Below are positions 25,844-34,054 of a stretch of 64,000 nucleotides of DNA, in pieces. Made by a program: the position numbers and the translations under genes. The notes under the pieces were generated by a model that had not been told where the DNA came from, did not search any database, and was given only the letters and a program-made list of their open reading frames with translations. The first letter of the stretch is position 1. Each line of letters starts with the position of its first letter. The stretch is from positions 1 to 64,000 of the forward strand of contig JAZMZV010000274.1 in the NCBI GenBank assembly GCA_045586185.1, in the 5' to 3' direction. Source of the stretch: RUG11551 sp045586185 (lineage in GTDB: Bacteria; Planctomycetota; Planctomycetia; Pirellulales; Thermoguttaceae).

Positions 25844-27544
25844 CTATATTCTTAAGTCTCGGTTTCTCAGGCTGGCGAGGTATTCTGTCCAAGCCTCGGC
25901 TCCGTAGACGCGGGTAATGAGCGTCTTGAGGCGAGAAACGAGCATTTCGATTTCTTTTTGAATGGCTTCTCCGGCAGCGGATGCGGAGGAAATCTTGGCT
26001 TCGACCAACGATTGCAGCTGCGTTTCAAGCAATTCCTGATAAATCTTGATAGCGGTAATCGGCTGAGAACCTTCTGCCAACTGCGCCAGCTGAATGCTTT
26101 GCGGACGGCTGATTTTGGTCGGGTCTTCCTGCCAGAGGAAAACAGCGCGTTCCAAGTCCCAGTCTTCGAGGAAAATGTCCATCAGCAGTTCGTACTGCTG
26201 TGTCTGCTTGAGCTTGAGAAGACACTGATCCTGAGTTTCTTCCCAGATGCCGGCGCGCATGCTTTCGCTTCGCAGACGATGATACGATTCTATATCAGGA
26301 CGAAGAGCAAACATTCTTTGCGCCAGCTCAATGGCTTCCTGATCCGCCTTGATTTGAACCTGATGTCCGTTGAGCCATTCCTTCAGGACGTCAGACGGTT
26401 TTGTTTCCAGCCGCTTTTCAACCAGAGCAAACGCCTGTTTTGGAAATCCCATTTTCATCAATCGCTCAACCGCGATAAGGGCTTCGTAATCGTCGGCAGA
26501 ATCCAGAAAAACGGCAATCTGATCGAACTTGTGTTCCAACGCATACTGCTGTGCGATTTCACCAAACCAGCCGATTTCCTGATACAGTTTAAACCGGGTT
26601 TCGTCTTCCAGACGGGAACCGTAAAAGACAAGGCAAACCATGCCCCACAGACGTCTGGCGGGCTTGCTTTGGCAGCGATGGAGAGCGTCCCACGCCATTG
26701 CCGCCCAGCGATTGATGTGGGCTTCCGGCATTTCCGCCATCCAGCGAATGACTTCTTTGTCCAGCGTACCGTCAAACTCGATAGCGTCTGACAGTTCCTG
26801 GAATAAAACGCCTCCAACCTGCTTGACGCGCTGTTCTTCCAGCGACCCAATGGCAAGACGCATTAAATCTTCGACGCAGTCTCGACAGATTTCGTCAGCT
26901 GCGGAAGATTCATTTTTAGCGTGACGAGCGCGAATGACCTGGTAAATATTGACGAAAATATCGACAGCGGTATTCCATTCGCGCTGACGAAGCATGTCTT
27001 CGCCCAGCAGTTTAAGAGAATCGATAATTTCCCATAAAGAGTTGTTTGACGCCTCTGAAACCAAAGCCGCTTCAACGATGGTGCGATAGTCTTTGTCTTT
27101 GAGGGTTTCTCTTTTATCGACCGTTTGCGGAGCGCTGCGTTCGACAAAAGTTTTAGCGTCCGGACGCCGCTGAACGATTTGCATGAGAATCTCTTCCAGT
27201 TCGGCGCGGGAAAGCGTTTCGATAATTTCTTTTACCGACTGCCCGCGCTGAAAGTTTTCTCCGCGGTTGAGCCACGTCAAAACCAGCGCTGCAACGTGAC
27301 GGCAGCGACCGTTTAAGCCGTCTGGACACGTACAGCCCGCTTCGACAATTTCGCCGTCGCCAAGCTGAGCCTGAACCCGATAAATCTTGTTCGCTCTGCC
27401 TTTACAGCTGGCTTTAAGAATAGACCCGTTAAGCTCAAGACCTGTCAGCGCCCCGGTATACATATACTGATACCCTTCCGCCAAAGCGGCGGCGCCAACG
27501 CGATCGCGAATTGCCTGTTCTGTAATATTGGTGAATTGTTCCAT
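25844..27544 (-). CDS. SWIM zinc-finger protein
   Basis: A 566-residue soluble protein. The SWIM motif lies near the N-terminus: CTCPDGLNGRCRH (Cys71, Cys73, Cys81, His83), preceded by the usual ASCKGRANKIYRVQ strand. After a linker with a VKEIIETLSRAELEEILMQI coiled helix, the remainder (about 120-560) is alpha-helical with repeat-like units (for example ALIAVERLMKMGFPKQAFAL and YHRLRSESMRAGIWEETQDQ), resembling TPR/HEAT helical repeats. Bacterial SWIM proteins bind DNA or partner proteins and are often linked to helicase-like or MoxR-type genes; none is adjacent here. The stop is next to a GC-rich repeat (about 25780-25845). Confidence 0.87.
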   Translation of the reverse strand: MEQFTNITEQAIRDRVGAAALAEGYQYMYTGALTGLELNGSILKASCKGRANKIYRVQAQLGDGEIVEAGCTCPDGLNGRCRHVAALVLTWLNRGENFQRGQSVKEIIETLSRAELEEILMQIVQRRPDAKTFVERSAPQTVDKRETLKDKDYRTIVEAALVSEASNNSLWEIIDSLKLLGEDMLRQREWNTAVDIFVNIYQVIRARHAKNESSAADEICRDCVEDLMRLAIGSLEEQRVKQVGGVLFQELSDAIEFDGTLDKEVIRWMAEMPEAHINRWAAMAWDALHRCQSKPARRLWGMVCLVFYGSRLEDETRFKLYQEIGWFGEIAQQYALEHKFDQIAVFLDSADDYEALIAVERLMKMGFPKQAFALVEKRLETKPSDVLKEWLNGHQVQIKADQEAIELAQRMFALRPDIESYHRLRSESMRAGIWEETQDQCLLKLKQTQQYELLMDIFLEDWDLERAVFLWQEDPTKISRPQSIQLAQLAEGSQPITAIKIYQELLETQLQSLVEAKISSASAAGEAIQKEIEMLVSRLKTLITRVYGAEAWTEYLASLRNRDLRI

Positions 27545-27659
27545 GGAATCGTTGTCAGCAGCGTGCCGCGAGGAGCGAGAATGTTGTATGATGTTTGAAT
27601 TAAAACCGATTCAAACGCCGTGGTTCTTCTCGCCGCCTCGCTTCTAACATTTTTTCCTT

Positions 27660-28535
27660 TTAGTCAATAATCTTGTTGATTGCGATTTCGACAAGACCTG
27701 TTGCGCCGGCTTTTTTCAGCGGCGGAATAAGGTCTCGAACTTCCTTTTCGCCAACAATTGTATTGACCGCAACCCACGAATCGTCTGCCAGCGAACTGAC
27801 GGTTGGATTTTTCAACGCCGGCAGAATGTTCAGCACGGTTTGCAGAGCTTCTCTTGGGACGTTCATCGTCAAATAAACGCGTCCTTCCGCCGCCATTGCG
27901 CCCTTGAGCATCATGGCGATGTCGTCAATTTTGGCCTTTTTCCACTCGTCTTTGTAGGAGTTGTGGTTGGCGATAAACCGGGTGGTGCTTTGCAGAATCG
28001 TGTCAATAATGCGGAGTTTATTGGCGCGCAAAGAACTGCCTGTTTCTGTGATTTCGACAATGGCGTCTACCAGCGTCGGAGCTTTGACTTCCGTAGCGCC
28101 CCAGGAATATTCTACCAGAGCGTTGACGCCGTTTTTTTCCAGATAACTCTTCGTCAGCCCGACGGCTTCCGTAGCAATGCGTTTGCCTTCGAGGTCTTTA
28201 ACGGTTTGATAGGGAGAATCTTCCGGAACGCACAGCACCCAGCGAACCGGGCGGCGGCTGACTTTGGAGAACTGCAATTCAGCAACTTCCTCAACGTCGG
28301 CGTGCGTTTCACAAATCCAGTCGAAACCGGTCAAGCCAGCGTCGAGAATGCCGGCGTCTACATATCGAGCCATTTCCTGCGCTCGAATGAGCAAACATTC
28401 AATTTCCGGGTCGTCAATATCGGGAAAATAGCTGCGAGACTGGAACGTAATTTTCCAGCCCGCTTTACGAAACAGTTCAGCAGTCGCTTCCTGAAGACTG
28501 CCGGCGGGAATTCCAAGTCTGAGTTTGTTGGTCAT
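27660..28535 (-). CDS. hisG: ATP phosphoribosyltransferase, long form
   Basis: A 291-residue enzyme for the first step of histidine synthesis (ATP plus PRPP). Long-form HisG: LRLGIPAGSLQEATAELFRK at the start, periplasmic-binding-like fold with ARYVDAGILDAGLTGFDWIC, EDSPYQTVKDLEGKRIATEA, PRPP-loop region IVEITETGSSLRANKLRII, and a C-terminal regulatory HisG_C domain (VYLTMNVPREALQTVLNILP to GATGLVEIAINKIID). Feedback inhibition by histidine is expected for the long form. hisI lies 95 bases upstream on the same strand, with a repeat core between; the other his genes are not here. Confidence 0.95.
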   Translation of the reverse strand: MTNKLRLGIPAGSLQEATAELFRKAGWKITFQSRSYFPDIDDPEIECLLIRAQEMARYVDAGILDAGLTGFDWICETHADVEEVAELQFSKVSRRPVRWVLCVPEDSPYQTVKDLEGKRIATEAVGLTKSYLEKNGVNALVEYSWGATEVKAPTLVDAIVEITETGSSLRANKLRIIDTILQSTTRFIANHNSYKDEWKKAKIDDIAMMLKGAMAAEGRVYLTMNVPREALQTVLNILPALKNPTVSSLADDSWVAVNTIVGEKEVRDLIPPLKKAGATGLVEIAINKIID

Positions 28536-28551
28536 GGTTGTTTAAATGTGG

Positions 28552-28629
28552 AATGAAAGGCGGTAATGGAGCGACCATCGGGAGCGAAATTACGCATCCG
28601 CCGACAGGCGGAACTCTACTCGCCACTCG
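28552..28629. repeat. Core-B repeat between hisI and hisG
   Basis: GAAAGGCGGTAATGGAGCGA followed by CCATCGGGAGCG and AAATTACGC (28555-28595), then a hairpin CCGCCGACAGGCGG and a short right arm ACTCGCCACTCG. The same core is at 44543-44583 (inverted) and 46863-46903. Confidence 0.75.
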
Positions 28630-29019
28630 TTATTTTTTATAAACTTCTTTGGGGTCAAAAACGCGTTCTCCGACGATTTCTACGCCGTCTGGCGTAACCT
28701 TTCGGAAGAAACAGCTTTGATAGCCTTCATGGCAGGCGGCTTTGCCGACCTGGTCAACTTTGAGCAGAATCGTATCTTCGTCGCAGTCGATAAAAATCTC
28801 CTTGACCCATTGAACGTTTCCGCTCTCTTCGCCTTTGCGCCACAGCTTTTGACGAGATCGGCTAAAATAAACGGCGCGCCCGGTTTTGAGCGTTTCGTTG
28901 TAGCTTTCTTCGTTCATATACGCCAACATGAGTACAACGCCGGATTCATAATCCTGAGCGATTACCGGAATCAAGCCGTCTCCTTTGGCAAAATTCGGTT
29001 TGACGTCTTTGTCAGACAT
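28630..29019 (-). CDS. hisI: Phosphoribosyl-AMP cyclohydrolase
   Basis: A 129-residue zinc enzyme opening the adenine ring of phosphoribosyl-AMP in histidine synthesis. Motifs: GLIPVIAQDYESGVVLMLAY, MNEESYNETLKTGRAVYFSR, SRQKLWRKGEESGNVQWVKE, a metal-binding DCDED (Asp residues), and GKAACHEGYQSCFFRKVTPD with the zinc cysteines. It is the single-domain HisI, not fused to HisE. Transcribed with hisG downstream. Upstream the dynamin-like gene ends about 150 bases away. Confidence 0.96.
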   Translation of the reverse strand: MSDKDVKPNFAKGDGLIPVIAQDYESGVVLMLAYMNEESYNETLKTGRAVYFSRSRQKLWRKGEESGNVQWVKEIFIDCDEDTILLKVDQVGKAACHEGYQSCFFRKVTPDGVEIVGERVFDPKEVYKK

Positions 29020-29129
29020 AATTATTCCTTTCCATTAAATTGGGGAACCGGTTGGTCAGTGGGAACATTGCCAGCCACTCAAAACCAAGCGTTTGTTATA
29101 TTATATAACTCAGTCTGAATAAATCAAGG

Positions 29130-29190
29130 GGAGAGGGGGAAGGGAATTGAGCGATTCGCGCCAAGCGCTAATTGCAAATTGACGCGAAGC
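29130..29190. repeat. Small element at the end of the GTPase gene
   Basis: GGGAATTGAGCGATTCGCGCC, then AAGCGC and TAATTGCAAATTGACGCGAAGC. It resembles a shortened heptamer element and overlaps the last seven codons of the GTPase gene. Confidence 0.4.
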
Positions 29191-30961
29191 TCTCCAATTC
29201 CTGCTGTAAGGTCGCCGCCTGTTTATATGCGTCTTGGTCTGTAACAGAGCTTTGACGCTTCATTTTTTCAAACAGTTCGTCCAAATGGAGTTCCTGTCGA
29301 ATAATGCTCTGAAGCCATTGAGCGCGTTCAATGCAGAACCGGTTCTGAATTTTGCAGCCCACATCTCCAATGGACATCAAGTCAAAAGCGTTGGACGCCC
29401 CTGCAACAGCCGTTACCGCTCCCAGTGTGATGGTGGGAGTAAACCAAAAACACGTTCCCAATGCAACCGTTGCCGCCGGACGCGCTATTACCAGCGCAGA
29501 GTCAAGCGCTTTGTATATATTGGATTTCCATGGATGATTTTCACTCCATTGCGTTAATTCCGATTTAACATAGTCATGAAAGCCTTCTGACACAATCGGA
29601 GCGGATTTATGTTCAGATTCAACTCTCTGAAGAATGGATTCAATGGAATTGGAAGCCAGAATTGCCTTGAGTTCGTTTCCTAAAACGTTGTCAAACGCCG
29701 CCTGATTTTTGAGCGAATTATAGATTTTTTCCACCGCATTAATTAAATACGTTCGTTCCAGTTCAAGGAACTTTTCTTCCGCGGTCGGCTCGTTTTCGTC
29801 TTTTTTCTTAAAAAAGGAAACCGCATATTTCCAGGCTTTTCCGATTGCTTCCGTTGGAACCATCGCCCAATTCGTCCAAGCGTTTCGACCGGAGCTGCGC
29901 CAGAGCTGAAGTTCTTTGTGAATCATTTCCTTGGGCAAAATGGGAACTTCAATTGTTCCAGGGTTAAGCTCTTCCAATGCGTTTAACCGAAGGGCGTACT
30001 GCTCGCTTTGAACGCGAATATCCGAAAGCCACTTTCCCAATCCCGTATTGGAATCCATCGAGTCTGCAAGCGATTTGACCAGTGAATACGCTTTGAGTTC
30101 TTCAAAGTGCATTTTCGCCAATTCGTCTGTCAAAGATTTGGGAGCGTTGAGGTCAATTAGGTCTGAATTGACAACGCCGTCGGAACTGATAGGAACGTAA
30201 TAAAAGGACAAGCCAAGCGATTCCGACGCCTTTCTGTCATGCGGAGCCAAATAAATGAAAATGGGAGGCTGTTCAATATTGCTAACGATTTTGTTGACCA
30301 TGTCCTGCAAATACGAAACGTCTTCCTGGTCAAACTGATTGAACAACAGAATGAACTTTTTCCCGCTTTTGGTTGCCTGACGGAAGAAATCGACGCATAC
30401 AGCGTCATTGTACTTCTGCTTTGTCAAAACCGCAATTAAAACGTCTGCGATTTGACGAATCTTTTCTGCCCGTCTCCAGTTGGCTTTATTGGTAGAATCG
30501 ACGTCGGGGGTGTCCAACAGAATCAGCTGCGGCGGAACGTTAACGCCTTGACGCCAATAAAGAACGTCTTCCTCGTGTTCTTCCAGAGGAGCGGCGCTGT
30601 CTGACCACGGCTTGACGACAAAACCGTCAAACAGTTTTTGCAGCTTTTCTTCGTCCGCCCATTGAGCTGGAACCAAACATACCGGATACTTCGTTCCCGA
30701 AGCGCAAGGCGTAATTCCTGACGCGTTGTCCTGCGCCAAATGATTGAATACCGTCGATTTCCCAATGTTTGTTCCGCCGGCAATGGCGACAATCAACGGT
30801 GTTTCCTCGCTGGACTGGACCCGCAATTTGGACAGGAGCGAATCCCGCCACGGCGCGTCTTGAGACGATTCCGCCTGAACCAGTTGGGCGTATTCTTCCA
30901 ACTGGGGCATAAGCGAACAGAGCTGTTCAATTTTTTCGTGAAGGTTTTTTAATGCTAACAT
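29168..30961 (-). CDS. Dynamin-like/YfjP-type GTPase with membrane hairpin
   Basis: A 597-residue GTPase. G1 GGTNIGKST (about 62-70), G3 DTPD (150-153) in LILLDTPDVDSTN, and G4 NQFD (208-211) in ILLFNQFDQED; G2 is probably the Thr of GITPCASGT. A basic linker near 375 precedes KAWKYAVSFFKKKDE. Residues about 500-545 form a hydrophobic hairpin (ALVIARPAATVALGTCFWFT; PTITLGAVTAVAGASNAFDL) that could insert in a membrane, as in bacterial dynamin-like proteins. The rest is helical. The function in planctomycetes is unknown; membrane remodelling is inferred from architecture. It is the first gene of its minus-strand run. Confidence 0.85.
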   Translation of the reverse strand: MLALKNLHEKIEQLCSLMPQLEEYAQLVQAESSQDAPWRDSLLSKLRVQSSEETPLIVAIAGGTNIGKSTVFNHLAQDNASGITPCASGTKYPVCLVPAQWADEEKLQKLFDGFVVKPWSDSAAPLEEHEEDVLYWRQGVNVPPQLILLDTPDVDSTNKANWRRAEKIRQIADVLIAVLTKQKYNDAVCVDFFRQATKSGKKFILLFNQFDQEDVSYLQDMVNKIVSNIEQPPIFIYLAPHDRKASESLGLSFYYVPISSDGVVNSDLIDLNAPKSLTDELAKMHFEELKAYSLVKSLADSMDSNTGLGKWLSDIRVQSEQYALRLNALEELNPGTIEVPILPKEMIHKELQLWRSSGRNAWTNWAMVPTEAIGKAWKYAVSFFKKKDENEPTAEEKFLELERTYLINAVEKIYNSLKNQAAFDNVLGNELKAILASNSIESILQRVESEHKSAPIVSEGFHDYVKSELTQWSENHPWKSNIYKALDSALVIARPAATVALGTCFWFTPTITLGAVTAVAGASNAFDLMSIGDVGCKIQNRFCIERAQWLQSIIRQELHLDELFEKMKRQSSVTDQDAYKQAATLQQELESFASICN

Positions 30962-31027
30962 AGTATTAATATTATAGCGCTCTTTACCAAAAAAACAAGG
31001 CGCAGGGAAGAATAGATAAAGAGAGGG

Positions 31028-31177
31028 AAGAGGGAGTAGGGAATAGGGAGTAGGAAGTGGAATTTAAGTGGTTAGTGGTAAGTGGTAAGTAGGAATTGAC
31101 GCTTGCGTACTAACCACTAACTACTAACCACTAAAAACTTAATTCTACTCCCTGTTCCCCATTCCCTATTCCCTAAA
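31028..31177. repeat. Nested pair of heptamer-arm elements
   Basis: Outer arms use AGTAGGG/AATAGGG (31028-31055) and its complement ATTCCCT (31144-31174). Inside lies a complete second element with arms AGTGGTT/AGTGGTA (31070-31096) and CCACTAA/CTACTAA (31111-31133) around a GACGCTTGCGT core. The inner element splits the outer one. Confidence 0.85.
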
Positions 31178-31182
31178 ATTAT

Positions 31183-32652
31183 TTAGAAGTACATCTGTAC
31201 GGACGTCGTAAAGACGCTGACGTTGCCAGATTTATTAAGCGTTCCGTACTTGTATTCGTTGTTGGACAGAATATAGTTGAATACAACGCGGAACGTCTGA
31301 CTCATCTGCCAGTTCAGACCAAAAGTATGGTCGTAGCAAATGCCGATTTTGGACGCTTCTCCATCAACGCCTGCCAGAAGCGGCATTTGACGGTAATCAA
31401 TCCAGCTGAATCGGTACAGAACCTGCCAAGCGCCGGTTCCGCTCTCGAACATGCCGTTTTCGCAGCGGCGGACAAAGTCGCAGTTCGGCTTGATATACGT
31501 CAAAGTTCCTGTCGATTTCGAGTAATTGTAATGTTCGCCGGTAAGCAGATAGCTGACGGAAACGTGTCCGCCGTGGATATTCATATCGTCCATATCCCGG
31601 TTTTTCAGTCTGATATAGTTGTATTCAGCAATTACTGCGAAAGAATTGTTGGTAAAAACCAGTTCCGGAGAAACCATATACGTATCCGTCGTTCCGTAGA
31701 AATTGCCGGTTTCGATGCTCTTGAGACCCAGATCGTTTTCCTCTCGAGTTCCCCAGTTCATTTTTTCGTCGGGATTCCATGCTTTATAAGTAAACGAAGC
31801 GCCAACGTGGAAAACTCGACCGTACTCCGGGCAATTCTGCAGGATTTTGACAAATCGAGCGGTAACGCCTTCGCCGGATCGCGTGTCGGAAGTACTGTAC
31901 CAGTCGTCATAATGCCTGTGAATGGAGTCTGAGCAGTTCTGGAAGAATCCGACTGTCCAGAGAAAATCCTCTACGCGAGATCCGTTGCTGAATTCGATGC
32001 CCAGAGCGCGGTTTTGCATATAGGAGCTGATGCCGGACATGCTCAACGGACGGTCGTTAAACCACATCTGATGAACGCCTGTAAGCTGTTCAACGCTGGA
32101 GGGTTCTTTGAAATATCCGATTCTCATATCGCCCAGCCACGGCAATTCTTTAATGCCGAGATAAACGTCTTTGAACGACATAGCGGACGGCGCCAAGTCG
32201 AAATTGGCTTTGTAAACAAACTGCTTGTACGAACCGGCAACGCCAATCCAGGCGCGGCGGAGATCCGTACCGTTTCGCATGTTGCCAACGCGCGCTTTGG
32301 AAGCGTCGTTCTGATCGAAGAAGTCCGCCTCGTACTGCAGACGTCCCGAAACTTTAACCGACGGCTTTTTAGCGTCATCTTCTTTCTTTTTAGCGGCTTT
32401 TGCCTTTTCGTCTTTGAGCTGTGATTCCAGCGATTCCAGACGTTTGTTGAGCGCGTTCCATTGGTCAGGAGAAATGGAATATCCAGACGACGTCTGCGCT
32501 GATTCTACGATTTGACTCTCAACGATTTGATCTGGAGTTACAATTGAACTCGGGACGTCCTGAGCGTTTGTCGTAACAACGCACAATACGACTAATGTAA
32601 AAAATGCGATTGCAGCAACGCATTTCTGCTTAAAAATAATGGCGCTTTTCAT
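31183..32652 (-). CDS. Phosphate-selective porin-like outer membrane protein
   Basis: A 489-residue porin of the OprO/OprP family. Signal peptide: IFKQKCVAAIAFFTLVVLCV ending near TNAQD. A coiled-coil (WNALNKRLESLESQLKDEKA) at about 65-90 is typical of planctomycete porins and may reach toward the cell wall. The barrel follows: GRLQYEADFFDQND, GVAGSYKQFVYKANFDLA, YLGIKELPWLGDMRIGYFKE, and many alternating-hydrophobic strands to a C-terminal aromatic, SVFTTSVQMYF (final Phe, needed for barrel insertion). Substrate is unknown. It is divergently transcribed from the thermonuclease gene across an AT-rich 190-base region that must hold both promoters. Confidence 0.87.
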   Translation of the reverse strand: MKSAIIFKQKCVAAIAFFTLVVLCVVTTNAQDVPSSIVTPDQIVESQIVESAQTSSGYSISPDQWNALNKRLESLESQLKDEKAKAAKKKEDDAKKPSVKVSGRLQYEADFFDQNDASKARVGNMRNGTDLRRAWIGVAGSYKQFVYKANFDLAPSAMSFKDVYLGIKELPWLGDMRIGYFKEPSSVEQLTGVHQMWFNDRPLSMSGISSYMQNRALGIEFSNGSRVEDFLWTVGFFQNCSDSIHRHYDDWYSTSDTRSGEGVTARFVKILQNCPEYGRVFHVGASFTYKAWNPDEKMNWGTREENDLGLKSIETGNFYGTTDTYMVSPELVFTNNSFAVIAEYNYIRLKNRDMDDMNIHGGHVSVSYLLTGEHYNYSKSTGTLTYIKPNCDFVRRCENGMFESGTGAWQVLYRFSWIDYRQMPLLAGVDGEASKIGICYDHTFGLNWQMSQTFRVVFNYILSNNEYKYGTLNKSGNVSVFTTSVQMYF

Positions 32653-32844
32653 GATTTCTGAACGCTTTCGCGCTTCTCGGTATCCGTTTCCTATTGATTA
32701 TTTATCCGTACAGGGTATATTGAATCCATATAACCCGTATATTTTTCCTAATTGTCATTATCGTCAAATTATATGGGAATATTTAACGATTAAAGATGAA
32801 ATAAGTAATATAGACAAACGGCAAAAAGGGTAATTTTAAAAAAT

Positions 32845-33438
32845 ATGGAAATTTTTTACAGAATTGGCAGAAAACTCAGAGACATGTATCCATGGATATG
32901 TTTGTTCGTGGTTCTTGTTATGATTGTCAGTTATTTATATAAGCAATCATCTCTGCCAAACGAGGAGCCGAATCTCACAGAAGGAGTCTACAACGTTGAA
33001 CGGGTTGTCGATGGCGACACGATTCTGCTTTCCAATGGGATTCGCGTTCGACTGATGGGAATTGACACGCCTGAAACCGTCAAGCCGCGGTCAGAAGTTG
33101 AGCCATTTGGTCCGGAGGCGACAGCGTTTACCAAACAGGCAATCGCTCAAAATGGAAATCGCGTATTTATTCGTCTGGACTGCGACCGATTCGACAAATA
33201 CGGTCGGAATCTGGCGTTTATTTATTTGGGCGAATCCGACGGCGAGGATGTTGTTTTGCTCAACGAAGAACTGGTTCGCGCCGGATTGGCGAAAGCAATT
33301 ATGACGTTTAACTATTCCATGTCCATAAAAAAGCGATTGTATAAAGCCCAAAAAGAGGCAATCGAGAACCGTCGGGGAATCTGGTCTTTGCCAGAAAATC
33401 AAAATGAAAAGCCCCTATTGCAAAAGTTCGAAGAATGA
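32845..33438 (+). CDS. Membrane-anchored thermonuclease (SNase-like)
   Basis: A 197-residue nuclease with an N-terminal membrane segment (MYPWICLFVVLVMIVSYLYK, about 15-34) that acts as anchor or uncleaved signal. The SNase fold runs 48-185: VERVVDGDTILLSNGIRVRL (Asp of the calcium site), MGIDTPETVKPRSEVEPFG, VFIRLDCDRFDKYGRNLAFI and LLNEELVRAGLAKAI. Arg in RVRL, the DTPE line and the DKYGR motif match the family active site. It degrades DNA and RNA outside the cytoplasm. Alone in its transcription unit; its stop is followed by repeat element 19 and nrdR. Confidence 0.88.
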   Translation: MEIFYRIGRKLRDMYPWICLFVVLVMIVSYLYKQSSLPNEEPNLTEGVYNVERVVDGDTILLSNGIRVRLMGIDTPETVKPRSEVEPFGPEATAFTKQAIAQNGNRVFIRLDCDRFDKYGRNLAFIYLGESDGEDVVLLNEELVRAGLAKAIMTFNYSMSIKKRLYKAQKEAIENRRGIWSLPENQNEKPLLQKFEE

Positions 33439-33454
33439 TATAGAATATAGCGTG

Positions 33455-33548
33455 TAGTAGATATCGAGGGAATAGTCTTCGCCTTCGGCGAATTCATAAT
33501 CCATCCTCATTCCCTGCTCCCCACTCCCTACTCCCAATTCCCTAATTG
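33455..33548. repeat. Heptamer element 19, mainly right arm
   Basis: Short left piece GAGGGAATAG, core TTCGCC-TTC-GGCGAA (33478-33492), then a long right arm of ATTCCCT/CTCCCCA/CTCCCTA units ending three bases before the nrdR start codon. Confidence 0.75.
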
Positions 33549-33550
33549 CC

Positions 33551-34012
33551 ATGAGATGTCCTTTTTGCCGAGAAGACAACGATAAAGTCATAGATTCCCG
33601 CACCTCTCAGGACGGAACCGCGATTCGTCGGCGTCGGATGTGCTTGTCCTGCAATCGTCGGTTTACAACTTACGAGAGCGTTGAAAAAAACGCTCTGAAA
33701 GTTATTAAGCGAGACGGCGTTCGCGTTCCGTACGATCGAGCCAAACTGCGTTCCGGCATCGAAAAAGCCTGCTGGAAACGTCCGGTTTCTTCCGAACAGA
33801 TTGACGAGATGGTTGCCAGAATCGAATCGCTTGTCGAAAGCCGGTTTGATGCGGAAGTCGATTCCCGATTTCTCGGCGAAGCCGTTATGGAACAGCTCCG
33901 CTCTGTAGATGAAATTGCTTACATTCGATTCGCCAGCGTCTATCGACAGTTTAAAGACGTTCAGGAATTCGTCAAAGGATTAGACGCCATTCTTAAAACT
34001 GAACAAAGTTAA
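33551..34012 (+). CDS. nrdR: Transcriptional repressor NrdR
   Basis: A 153-residue repressor of ribonucleotide reductase genes. The N-terminal zinc ribbon, MRCPFCREDNDKVIDSRTSQ to RRRMCLSCNRRFTTYE, holds four Cys (CPFC, CLSC). The ATP-cone domain follows: ALKVIKRDGVRVPYDRAKLR, CWKRPVSSEQIDEMVARIES and EIAYIRFASVYRQFKDVQEF. It senses ATP/dATP and binds NrdR boxes. The length is standard. No NrdR box or nrd gene is seen nearby. The start is fixed by the RCPFC motif and lies immediately after the repeat arm. Confidence 0.97.
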   Translation: MRCPFCREDNDKVIDSRTSQDGTAIRRRRMCLSCNRRFTTYESVEKNALKVIKRDGVRVPYDRAKLRSGIEKACWKRPVSSEQIDEMVARIESLVESRFDAEVDSRFLGEAVMEQLRSVDEIAYIRFASVYRQFKDVQEFVKGLDAILKTEQS

Positions 34013-34054
34013 ACTGTTCGCCGGCGATTTTCAACAATAATCGTTTTTCTTTTG

